Below, piece after piece: positions 23,166 to 33,462 of a DNA stretch of 64,000 bases; within the stretch, counting starts at the first letter, position 1, and each line of letters starts with the position of its first letter. The DNA lies in NCBI RefSeq assembly GCF_014851395.1, contig NW_024044459.1, positions 1,364,001-1,428,000 on the forward strand, read 5' to 3'. The stretch comes from Micropterus salmoides (lineage: Eukaryota > Chordata > Actinopteri > Centrarchiformes > Centrarchidae). The position numbers were made by a program, and so were the translations under genes. The notes beneath the pieces are model-generated. The model was not told where the DNA came from. It worked only from the letters and a program-made list of their open reading frames with translations, and did not search any database.

Positions 23166-25190
23166 CAAAGCTGTAGCCTAGTCTTAAACTTGTGAGTCTT
23201 AAAACTTTAATCCTTCTAGAGTCTGTGTCTCCTCTTCTCTGTCCTCTCTCTTTCTGGTGTAGCATAGGCTGTGGGGTGAATTGAGGAATGTGCTCCACCC
23301 CCCGGACCTCCTTCCATCCCTCCCCTCCCTCTGTTTTCTCAATGAGCCACATCAAGTTATGTGTTTTAACTGTCATTAGCATCTTCAGGTAATCTTGTAG
23401 ACCAGTTATGGAATAGAGTTATCTATAACCCCAGACTCCGGTTGTTAAAAACGGTCTGGGTTTATCAGACAGAGTTCGTTTTCGAAACAGGAACCTATTT
23501 TTATCAGCCAGAGACAAGAGTTTGGAACTGCAGACTATCTAATAATCTGGTTGTACCAGAAGTAACGGCCCCCAACCCCTCACCAGTTATTTCCCACATG
23601 CTGTCACATACAAAATGAGAGGGTGGGCAGAGTTACCGTGAGCCAATGATAAGAGACTAGGAGGGGTTACCATAGGCCAATGATGGGGTCTGTGAAAATA
23701 AAAAGAGAACATTGTCTTCAAGAAATTGCCAAGAGGGCACTTGGATCCTTGAGCAGTATCTACCTACCAAAGAGGGGACCTCTATGCGGTTAATTTTTTT
23801 CAGCTAATGAGTGTTTGTATCTCTTAAAGACTTCTTGTTTCTTTCAAAAATGGAAATTTTAACATCAGTGTTAGTAATATTTAAACATTTCTCTGTGATC
23901 CAAAAATATTCAGGGCCACTTTATTGAGAATTCAGAAATAACTTGGATGCATGCACAAATATCAATGATTGCAGTATTAGCAGCAAAAGGTACTTTATCC
24001 AGGGTTCAATTATATAAAATGTCTTATTACACTAGTGCAGTCATTTAAACTTTCTCTTCAGGTTTGTCTGTGGTGCTTGGTCATTTGGTGAAGTAGGCCT
24101 TTTTAAAGGGCCTTCATCTTTATCTTATTTTGTATTTGCTCTTCATAATTATAAATTAGGACTAAAATGCTCAGCAGCATGATCCTATTTTTTTAAGTAA
24201 TCACTAAAACAGGTTTATCAACTTTTACTAAACCTTTGGAATAATTCTGTCCCCAAATATTGTGAAATGAAATTGACCAGTTATAGACAAGATTTATATC
24301 AATTTTGCAATGTACTTGTTTCTTCAATCTAAATTTTATAGGATTGCATTTTATTTATTGACTGCATTACAGAAACGTCCATTGTTGGCTGGCATGTAAT
24401 GACACGGAGTTCCCTCTTAGTTCTTTCCTAGCTAGCATGGAGTGACACTCCAGCATGGATGAATAAAAGAATGGGGTATTTCTATTAAGAGAATATTGTA
24501 ATCTAAACTAAATATTTAATTTGTAGTTACACTTACAAAATAAGGACAATTCTTATGTAGCAAAAAAAAAAAACTACAAGTGTTAACAGCGTCCAAATAA
24601 CTCTAAATGTAGTCTTTCAGTAACATATAGACTATGTCCCTCATTCTAAACTAAAGCCTTACTCATAACTAAGTCACTAGTCATGCTAATAGGCCTCCTC
24701 TTTCCCTTTAGTAAAAAAAAAGCTAGAATTATAAAAAAAATATAGTTTACAACTTCATCAACTGGAAACTTCAAGAGCTAAAGTTTGATCCTTCTACTGA
24801 GAACCAGCTGCCTTTTGCTAATTAGGGTTTATTAGACTATTACAGAGGTCATGAAATCCAGAACCCTTCCCTTGGGGATGAAGTATTCAAATGCTAGTTA
24901 GCTACTTTGTTGTTGTAAAACAGAAGGTTATAATAAATCTCCTACAGGTAAAAGAATAAAAATCAGCTTCTGTATTTTGGCTCAACCGTGATCTGTGCTA
25001 ATAACACTTATTGCACGTTCCAAAGCTCAACAGGAACCAGCAGCTTCAACAACAAAAGTCTGTAACAATATCTATCATATGGCTTTATATTTTTATGTAA
25101 TGCCCAGATTTACCATGGGGTTCTTGACTAGCCAGAACGTCTCGGGTTACGTATGTAACCCTGGTTCCCCGAGAAGGGGAATGAGAGACT

Positions 25191-25365
25191 GCGTCGGTTA
25201 CGACACTATGGGAACGCCTCTAGGCGAAGCAGGTCTGAACGTGAATGAAATCACTCCAATCCTATTGGCCTGTTGCTAGAACGGTAAGGTGTGACGGAAT
25301 AACCGGAGGAGTATAAAGCACACCTGTACACACTCATCATTAGCTTAAACTATGAAGCAGGCGCT
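25191..25365 (+). repeat. DIRS left inverted terminal repeat
   Basis: 175 bp from GCGTCGGTTACGACACTATG to GAAGCAGGCGCT, the near-exact reverse complement of 30039-30213 (one difference seen, GTGTGACGG against GTGAGACGG). It includes GTATAAAGCA, a TATA-like promoter sequence. Confidence 0.92.
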
Positions 25366-25396
25366 TCAGGCGGGGAGAGAGGTGCGGCGGGCCGAC

Positions 25397-25502
25397 GCAG
25401 TCTCTCGTTCCCCTTCTCGGGGAACCAGGGTTACATACGTAACCCGAGACGTTCCCCTTCGAGGGAACTCGAACTGCGTCGGTTACGACACTATGGGAAC
25501 GA
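25397..25502. repeat. DIRS internal complementary region
   Basis: Its first half (25397-25450) is the reverse complement of the left outer end (25139-25192), and its second half (25451-25502) matches the reverse complement of the right outer end (30187-30238). They join at GTTC. This is the hallmark that lets DIRS elements restore their termini through a circular intermediate. Confidence 0.92.
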
Positions 25503-25602
25503 GATACCCACTAAACCGTGCCGAAAACCCCGCCTGCCCCTGTGTGCAATAAAGTGGCACTACTAAGAGGAGAGCGCACGAGTGCCAGGTGCCGAAGGAA
25601 GG

Positions 25603-28600
25603 TCAAGACTGTAAAACCGAATGAATGTGTGCTGAGTGGCCCAGCCAGCCGCTAAACAACATCCTGCAAGAGGCCCCGGAAAGGAGGGCTCGAGAGGCCG
25701 CCTTGCCTCTGGTAGAATGAGCCCTCACAGCCACAGGTGAAGGCAAACCGCGCACCTGATAGGCCAGGGAAATAGTCTGAACAATCCAGTTGCTAATAGT
25801 ATGTTTGGATGCAGGGAGCCCGGCCCTGGGAGACCCAAAAAACACTAGCAGCTGGTCAGCCTTCCTCCAACGGGAGGACCTCAGAGTGTAAATACTCAGT
25901 GCTCTGACAGGGCAGAGCAGATGAAGTCTCCCGTCCTCCGCCGTCACATGAGGTGGAGGATGAAATGCCTGCAGCACTGTGGATCCTGTCGCACAAGAAG
26001 GCACTTTAGGGATGTATCCTGAACGAGGGTGCAGGATAGCCCTAATATTCCCCGGGGCAAACTCCAGGCTTTGCGGGGAAACCGAAAGCGCTTGGAGCTC
26101 CCCCACCCTCCTCAGAGAGGTGATAGCAAGGAGAAAGGTCATCTTGAGGGTCAAGTGCTTAGCCTCAGCTGACTCCAGGGGTTTGAAGGGGGCCTCAGCC
26201 AACGCCCCAAGAACCACTGCCAGATCCCAAGTGGGAACCTTGGACCGAGTCGCAGGTCTCATCCTCCGGGCACCACGGAGGAAAAGTACAACCAAGGGAA
26301 GTTTCCCCAAGAACCCCTCCCTCAGAGGGGTGTGGAAAGATGAAATAGCTGCCACGTACACCTTGAGGGTGGAAGGGGAAAGACCAGCAGAGAACCGGTC
26401 CTGGAGGAACTCAAGTACCTGAACCACCGGGCAGGTAATAGGGTCCACCGACCGCTCCCTACACCAAGTGGAGAAAACACTCCACTTCAGGCCGTACATC
26501 CTCCGTGTGGACGGGGCCCTGGAGCTCAGGAGGGTCTCGACTGCTCCGGCTGTTAGACCCGCCTCTAGGTACTGTGCCCCCTCAGGGGCCAGACCCACAG
26601 TCGCCATATGGCGGGGCAAGGGTGAAGAACCCGGCCCTGCGCCTGGGACAGCAGGTCTCTCCTCAGAGGGACCCGCCACGGCGGGCCGTCCAGGAGCGAC
26701 ATGATGTCCGAGAACCACACCCGGGTTGGCCAGAACGGGGCTACGAGCAGTAGGCCGACATAGTCCTGGCGGACCCGCTCCAGAACCCCGGGAGCAGAGC
26801 GACTGGGGGAAAAGCGTACAGACGTAGCCTCGGCCACGAATGTACCATGGCGTCCAGACCCAACGGGGCTGGAGGAACGAGAGAAACCATAGCGGGCAGT
26901 GCGTAGTCTCTTGAGACGCAAACAGATCCACGTCTATGGGGCCGAACTCTTCGCACAAGAGCTCCACCACTTCGGGGTGAAGTCTCCATTCCCCGGGCCT
27001 CAGCCCCTGCCTCAACAGCAGGTCTGCTCCCTGATTCTGCGTCCCCAGGAGATACATCGCCCTGAGCGATAGTAACCTCTGCTGGGACCACAGGAGGATC
27101 TGACGCACCAGTCTGTCCAGAGGGCGCGAGCGCAGACCGCCCTGGTGATTCAGATAGGCCACCACCGCTGTGTTGTTCTCCTCGGAACGAACCAGGACGT
27201 GGTGGCCTTGGAGATCGGGCAGGAAACTCCTTAGAGCCTGGAACACCGCCAACATCTCGAGACAGTTGATATGCCACTCGGATCGATGCACCTGCCAGGA
27301 TCCCCTTGCAAAGCGGCCGTCCATGACCGCGCCCCAGCCCGTGAGGGAGGCGTCTGTCGAAATAACCAGCCGGCGACAAGACCCTCCCAGCAGTTTCCTT
27401 CCAAACTGATAGGGAACGAAGACACTTGCGCGTAACCCAAACCAGACGGAGAGGATTCCCCTCGGGGAAAAACCCTTGTTCCTTAGCCACCACTGCAGGG
27501 GTCTCATGTGCAGCAGTCCAGATGGTATTACGCTGGACGCAGCCGCCAGGAGACCCAACATCGTTGAAAGTGTTTCATAGTGATGGCGTGGCCTAACTTC
27601 ACCCCTTTCACGGCAGCCAATATGGTGTCGACACGTGCCGGAGACAATTGTGCCCGCATCGTTGTCGAATCCCATGCAACCCCTAGGAACGTAGCCCGTT
27701 GGGTGGGCGCCAGCACGCTCTTCTTTGCGTTGAGCCTCAGCCCTAAACGCCGCAGACGAGCCAGAACGACATCTCGATGCCGAACCGCCAACTCTCGAGA
27801 CTGGGCTAGGATGAGCCAGTCGTCGATGAAGTTGAAATCCGGATGCCCGGAGCCTCAGCGGGGCCAGTGCTGCATCCATACACTTGGTGAATGTGCTAGG
27901 GGAAGTGCCAGGCCGAATGGAAGAACCCGATACTGGTAAGCCACACCCCCGAAGGCAAACCTCAGGAACTTCCTGTGAGAAGGACGGATGGAGACCTGGA
28001 AATAGGCGTCCTTTAGATCTATCGTGACGAACCAATCCTCAGATTGGATGTGCGTCACGGTGGCGGGGATGATGAGCATCTTTAACCTGAATCTCCTCAG
28101 AGACCGGTTAGAACCCGCAGATCCAAAATAGGGCACGCAGCCCTCCGTCCTTCTTGGGGACTATGAGTACCGGCTGTAGAACCGGCATCTCTGTCTGGGG
28201 GGGAGACACGTTCCACGGCCCCTTTCCTCAGCAGAGTACAAACTTCCTGTCCCAACACCGGACCTTGCTCCGGGCGGACCACAGTCCAAACCACCCCCTC
28301 TCTTCTGTTGAATTTGGAGGGCGGGTTTTGAACTGTAGTCGATACCCATCTATGGCAGTGCGCAGGACCCGCGGAGAAATGTTCGTCAGGCTCCGCCAAG
28401 CGTCTGCAAAGTCTGCCAACGGAACCAGCCCCTCGGGGCTGGTGGTCGGTGTCTCGTGTGATCTTCTGGTGGACCCCTGAAGCCCCAGAACGGCAGGGGG
28501 GAGCCGCCAAGATCCACGGTGAGTGAGTCGGGATGCCGTCCGCCTGCAGACCCTCGGGGCAGGCAGTACGGCGCGGACTCGATGGTGGCAGGTGCGTCCT

Positions 28601-28640
28601 GAACGTGTAAACGGCGGGATAACATCACCTATTGCCACGG
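25603..28640 (-). pseudogene. DIRS pol: reverse transcriptase, RNase H, tyrosine recombinase
   Basis: Reverse transcriptase motifs appear as PILDLRVL (about 28120-28150), WFVTIDLKDAYFQV (about 28000-28045), VLPFGLA (about 27910-27930) and F-I-D-D-W-L-I (about 27800-27830), in more than one frame. RNase H follows with STDASLTGWGAV (about 27310-27345) and NCLEMLAVFQALR (about 27230-27270). The C-terminal tyrosine recombinase has the first catalytic Arg in SLRRVGELQAL (about 26090-26125) and the HSTRG box (about 25720-25735). The region with the nucleophilic Tyr (codon 25611-25613) lies in another frame, after a single-base shift near 25632. An uninterrupted frame of 810 codons (25603-28035) covers RNase H to recombinase but its first 200 residues are out of frame with reverse transcriptase. 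Confidence 0.85.
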
Positions 28641-28879
28641 CGGAGGGGACCTCGGTCGGCCTCCGGGGGGGGTGGGGGGGGTGCGGGAGGGGAGAAAGAC
28701 TCCCCTACCCCGGTCTTCCCTGAGCTCCGTCGGGACTGGATGACGGTCCTCAGATCGCGTCTCTCAGACGGCTGAGGGTGAGAGCGCCGTCTCGCTGCCC
28801 CAGCTCCTCGGGGGGCCCCCAAGAAGCGACACTCTGCTTCCCTCCTCTCCGTAGGAGCTCGTAGAGGGAAGGGACCTAC

Positions 28880-29968
28880 GCCTGGCAGCCTCAGCTGCCT
28901 TGGGTCCAGACCGGCGAGGGAGGTACTGGCGGAACGCTTCGCACTGCGTCTAACGCTTCGTGGTTCTGCGAAGCTCCGCCAGATCTTCCTCGGAGGGACC
29001 CCCCCTCTGAACCATCTCCTGTAGCAGGTTGGCTTGGTAGGCTTGAAGCACCGTGGTGTGCAAGCTCGCACCTGCCTGGCCCGCTGCCATGTACGCCTTC
29101 CCCACAAGCGTGGATGTGGTGCGACATGGTTTGGATGGTAACGCCGGCTTCTCCAGGGAGGACGCAAGTCGAGGGGAGAGATAGCTCGCAAGCTCATCCT
29201 CCACCCGAGGCATCCTCCCATAACCACGGTCCCTAACCCCCACCCATCGGGGTGTGGAAAGCCATGTAGAGAAGGGTCTGCCCCATGATTTACTCAGTTC
29301 ATCATGTAAATCAGGAAAGAATGGCAGAGACCGGCGTGGAGGTGGCGTGTGGTGCTTAAGAAACCTTTCATCAAGCTACCACTAGCCTGTGGTGTCTGCT
29401 CCTCCCGTGGCCAGTTGATGTTGAGCTTAGCCACGGCTCTAGTCACCACCTCCAGCAGTACGTCATAGTCGGGCGCGGCCAGATGACGCCGCCCCGACAC
29501 CCGGAAGTCATCGCCCACTGCGCTGAGCACGTCCGCCTCCTCGGAGTCGGATTGCTGCAGCGTCTCCGGATCCAAAACCGCGAGCGGGAGAAGCCGAGAA
29601 CGGGCTCCCGAACGAGGAAAGGAAGCGTCGGAGCCAGCGGATGAAGGTCGAAAAGCCTCAGCCGTCCCGAAATCCTCCGACAGATCACGCTGTGAACCCA
29701 TGAGTGAAGCCGCCGGGCCGCCTCAGCGGCCGCAGGGCCCGCGCCACGGGGAAAACACATCCGGCCATCCTCGGAAAAGAGAGCCATGCTGTACCTCAGT
29801 ACCCGCACGGAAAGGGCTTCGCAATGGGCGCAGGCAGCCCCCTCGAGAGCTGCCCGGGCGTGCTCCATCCCCAAACATGAGACACACATCTCATGAGAAT
29901 CTCCATCCGTGATGTACCGAGGGCAAGAAAAAAAAAACACACCTTCTGTACATCTGGTTGCCGGACAT
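28880..29968 (-). pseudogene. DIRS gag-like ORF, frameshifted
   Basis: An ATG at 29966-29968 opens a frame that is thrown out after about ten codons by a run of ten T. In the shifted frame the protein continues with a Cys/His-rich motif (DSHEMCVSCLGMEHARAALEG, then C-A-H-C), the typical zinc-binding start of vertebrate DIRS Gag proteins. Downstream it is readable in different frames: the central VVTRAVAKLNINWP segment (29400-29460) and the basic, Glu-rich end with LASYLSPRLASSLEKP and AYQANLLQEM (28950-29190). Nucleic acid binding and particle formation are the expected family roles. At least three frame changes exist, so no complete product can be made. Confidence 0.8.
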
Positions 29969-30038
29969 GCTGGTAGACTTCTTCTTCAGGTAAGACACAC
30001 TGCTTGTAGGACTGGAGTTTTCTTCAAACAACATACAG

Positions 30039-30213
30039 AGCGCCTGCTTCATAGTTTAAGCTAATGATGAGTGTGTACAGGTGTGCTTTATACTCCTCCG
30101 GTTATTCCGTCTCACCTTACCGTTCTAGCAACAGGCCAATAGGATTGGAGTGATTTCATTCACGTTCAGACCTGCTTCGCCTAGAGGCGTTCCCATAGTG
30201 TCGTAACCGACGC
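30039..30213 (-). repeat. DIRS right inverted terminal repeat
   Basis: Partner of 25191-25365, at the 5' end of the element's coding strand. Confidence 0.92.
30088..30093 (-). promoter_or_regulatory. TATA box of the DIRS element
   Basis: TATAAA on the minus strand within the right terminal repeat, about 120 bases before the probable gag start at 29968. Position and orientation fit a promoter for the minus-strand ORFs. The same box exists in the left repeat at about 25312, pointing outward from the coding region. Confidence 0.5.
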
Positions 30214-31560
30214 AGTTCGAGTTCCCTCGAAGGAGAACAGGATGTTCAGCAGTCTTACACTGTTTCATTGCAGGTCTTGCATTCAACCATAGTGGCTAGT
30301 TTGCCCTTGACAATAAGGTTTTAGTAAAAAGTCTCATCACTGCTGCGACCTCTTTTTTGAGACCATGCTGTTTCTATTTTTTTTTCTAGTGTCCCCTTCC
30401 ATAGCATTTTTCAGAGACACTACAAAAGAGGAAAACAGATTGCCATCGATAACCCAAACTCTAGGGTTAACTCGTAATTTTCATTACATTTGTTATGTAG
30501 TAAATCTACAACTGCAAAGCAATTTAGTGATCCCTACCATGTAGTGATCAAATGCCAATGCTCTCTCTCTCTTCCCCATATTTAAAATGTGTAAATCTAA
30601 TACCGCAAAACTCATCAGGATCAATCTTCTATGTGTAAGTTAACATGTTGCAAATTTTACCCTTGCTACTAAGAGTTAGTACAGGACACGCAACAATAGT
30701 CCTCATTTTCCGAGCTGCTTTCTGAGCTGCTTTTGTCAAGCTTTGTGAGACGTGAAAACATTAATTTCACCCCCACAATGTTTCTACATCACTGAAAAGA
30801 GCATGTGAAAATCTAGTTTTGGGGAGAAGTCTGTTTTTGCTTGTGATAAGCTAGCCCAAATCGCACCATCAAAACTTCTAGTTTCACATTTAAAAAATCC
30901 TGCCCCCGCCTTCATACTATTTACTTGTTTTGTGAAGCACATGCAGGAAGGATTGAATTACAATCAGCAGTGGTTTTACATGTCAACATTAGGTTATTGC
31001 AGAACAACAAAGAAGCCCCCTGCTGTGAAGAAGCATTTTGAGTAACAGAATTACATAACATGACAAATACATTAGTATGTACCACCGGTTGTTGTGGCAC
31101 TAAAAACTGAGTTGATGGCTCACTATGACTCTGAACTGATAGTAAAACACATACTTTTGCATTTGTATTGTGTATTTACCATGGGGTTCATGCCCTTCCC
31201 TTTTCATGTTCGCCTGTTTGTCCCTCTTGTCTGTGTTCTTGTTACACGGTGCAAAAGAAAAAATCTTATCCATTCTAACCAAAACAATACATATGTATAA
31301 ATATTTACAACTTTACTACAAGTGTTATGTCAGTTACAGGATATTATAAATCTAAAACTTCAAAGCAATGTTAATTACATTTTCATTAGCTTCAGAGTTT
31401 TCTACAGCAACTGGCTAGGAGGTGTATCAAGTCATCTGGAAAGGGACATCATGAAAGTGATGGCAATTTTTAGTGAAGTTATATGTTATGGGCACTTATC
31501 TGACCAAATACCAGTCTAAAGTGAAAAGGGCAAATGCTTGAGTGACAAAAACAATGCAAA

Positions 31561-31814
31561 GCAGGAGAGCAAGAGTCAGAGAGACCAAACTGACATAGGT
31601 TTATATGGGGACAAGCAGCTGTACTGTCCAACAAAATACTAATGAAGACACTAATTTTAAATTTAAAGTTTGGTGATGTTGACACTGACTTGCATTAAAA
31701 TAGCTTTAAAAGCGGCTTGCTAGTTAAACATTTCTATTGGGGCATACCTGTAGAGATGTGCCGTTTTAATATCTTGGGGTGGAAAATAAAAACATGTATT
31801 AAGAATATATTTAA
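31561..31814. other. 254-bp segment found only in the left arm
   Basis: The right arm passes directly from ACAATGCAAA to CATAATAATTT, while the left arm has 254 bp between them. Ends share only AA, with no target duplication or inverted terminal repeat, so a deletion from the right arm is more likely than an insertion here. Confidence 0.7.
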
Positions 31815-32055
31815 CATAATAATTTAATAGAAATACGGTAGCTTTGCTTAGCCTAAATGCAATGAATCAATCGCCTGACTCTCTCCATCCCTGCAGAATG
31901 TACAGGCTAGTATACCACCATATAGTTGATCATGTGTTATACGCTAATTCCAACGTTTCTTTTCTTGATTCCCATGTGGAGAGACAAAACGTTTTAAATG
32001 ACGTGTACATTTTGACTGGTTTTCCACAAATGTAGCAGTAGGTTATATTACTTAC

Positions 32056-32184
32056 TAAAGGGGATGTCTTTAAAGACTGGATGTACTGATCGTCACCAGT
32101 TTCAGCACTATCCTTAACAGACGTGTCTTCAGTATTTCCATTAAGAGCTTTAGCCCAAACTCCTGATACTTGTACTTGCTTCAT
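32056..32184 (-). CDS. left-arm copy of the candidate exon
   Basis: Mirror of 33334-33462: ATG at about 32184, open to the donor GTAAGTAATAT whose GT is at 32055-32054. Only two coding changes from the right copy are visible near the shared part. Upstream, past 32199, the sequence differs from the right side and offers no matching acceptor. Function unknown. Confidence 0.22.
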
Positions 32185-32199
32185 TTCCCTAAATGTGTT

Positions 32200-33318
32200 G
32201 TGTTGACTGCAGTCTTAGGGTTGGACATTTTAATATTAAGTTCTTCTGAGGGTTGCAAATATTTTGAACGTCCTGCTGTGCTTTCCCATGAACTAGTCTG
32301 ATTGACTGTAAGAATCAGGTACATATTCCTCCTCTGATAAATTCTATTCACTTGGACTTGGTTCTTAAAAAAAGCTTAAAAAGGTCTTAGTGAGTACATA
32401 ACTTTGAGAATATTCCGCAATGACACTTACGAGCCTACCTAACTATTAACATGTTTAAGCTTAAATATAGATTTTTGCTGTTGAAAGTAAATAACAAAAC
32501 TCATTGTATCACGCATAATCTATACTGATAATCATTTAGATGCTTAATTTGGTTGTTTCTTTTGAAGCGTGCAATTCATCGGTTGGGTTGATTTTTTCAC
32601 TTCACTTTAATTGAGGTGCAAATTGATGTTTATGTGTCTCTTTGTTATTTATCAAGAAAATTAGTACTAAAACTTTGCAAAGAGGTACAAACATAAGATT
32701 CTAAAATGGGAGACTGTATAGTTTTTACATGGAAGCCAATTTGACTTTTTATATGGATGTATGTGTTTAAAGTAATTCAGATTGTTTGTGAAGAAAATGG
32801 TTGCTGCAAACTTGTTGGATTGCAACCTGCAAGACTTAAGATAGTTGAATAGACTGCTGAAAGTGTTAAATATTTGTCTAGATACCGTTTGGTCCACACT
32901 GTCTTTGGTGTGCATTTTGGTGCATCCATGTTGAGTTCAATGTTCATGTGCACTAGAGTAGCTCTAAGTTCTTCACCAAATTAGAAGTGTAATTTGCTAA
33001 TGAAAATGTAATTTCATAATCAATACTGTTGTCAGCACAACGGTCAACTTGAGGAGGGCTCCTCAGCAGTACCAGCCTTGGAAAATGTGCCAGATGAAGT
33101 GAACCCTTTTCCCCTCTTATGTGGCGTGGTGTGAGATGTAAAGGTGAGTATTTTAATAAATAAATGTTGCATTCATGAATGCTTAACTTTAAACATAATA
33201 AGTAATAGTCTTTTCTCTTCTGTTAGAATGCTATTTCAGTGAAGGTGGTAGTTAAGTGTTTTAATTTGGTTCACCAATATACAGTCTATTGGAACTTGAT
33301 ACGTGCAAAGCAGCAAAT
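32200..33318. other. loop between the two arms
   Basis: About 1.1 kb of unique, AT-rich sequence with no recognised gene. At its right end, TCTTTTCTCTTCTGTTAG (ending 33226) is an excellent splice acceptor pointing into the right arm. The left inner edge (after AAATGTGTT) has no such signal. Confidence 0.6.
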
Positions 33319-33462
33319 AACACATTTAGGGAAATGAAGCAAGTACAAGTACCAGGAGTTTGGGCTAAAGCTCTTAATGGAAATACTGAAGACACGTCTG
33401 TTAAGGATAGTGCTGAAACTGGTGACGATCAGTACATCCAGTCTTTAAAGACATCCCCTTTA
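33265..33462 (+). CDS. candidate exon of an unknown protein, mirrored in both arms
   Basis: An open frame reads from 33265, with an ATG at 33334 (MKQVQVPGVWAKALNGN), to 33462, where CCTTTA meets a consensus donor GTAAGT. A strong acceptor (ending 33226) lies upstream in the loop, though a TAA at 33262 means only the part after it can be coding. The product is a short acidic peptide with no domain I recognise; reading past the donor gives CYICGK, which may be chance. The left arm has the same frame and donor on the minus strand (32184-32056) with Ser for Pro and one other change. It could belong to the element that formed the arms or be a real small exon. Confidence 0.25.

Larger units (their letters stand above)
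25139..30238 (-). mobile_element. DIRS-type tyrosine-recombinase retrotransposon
   Basis: A 5.1-kb element read on the minus strand with the whole DIRS layout: inverted terminal repeats (25191-25365 and 30039-30213), an internal complementary region at the 3' end (25397-25502), a Gag-like ORF, reverse transcriptase, RNase H, and a tyrosine recombinase. Flanks read AGAAC on both sides (25134-25138, 30234-30238), while the empty site in the right arm has AGAAC once. GTT(C) is also present at the joint in the internal complementary region, as expected if a closed circle recombines at a three-base identity. Frameshifts in gag, reverse transcriptase and recombinase indicate a recently inactivated copy. 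Confidence 0.93.
22785..32199 (+). repeat. left arm of a giant inverted repeat
   Basis: Apart from a 5100-bp DIRS insertion at 25139-30238, this 4.3-kb arm pairs along its whole length with the reverse complement of 33319-37352. Checked segments agree at almost every base: the outer end (22785-23165 with 37030-37352), the DIRS target site (25081-25138 with 35030-35090), 31094-31300 with 33963-34169 (one difference in about 100 bases), and the inner end (32055-32199 with 33319-33462). The largest length difference is 254 bp present only here (31561-31814). Confidence 0.9.

Noticed and set aside
23140..23382. 80-codon ORF present identically in both arms (also 36787-37029)
   Set aside because: Identity only reflects the recent duplication; the frame has no recognisable domain and no splice context that I trust.
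25979..27409. Several plus-strand ORFs of 80-150 codons within the DIRS element
   Set aside because: Antisense shadows of the GC-rich recombinase and RNase H coding sequence.
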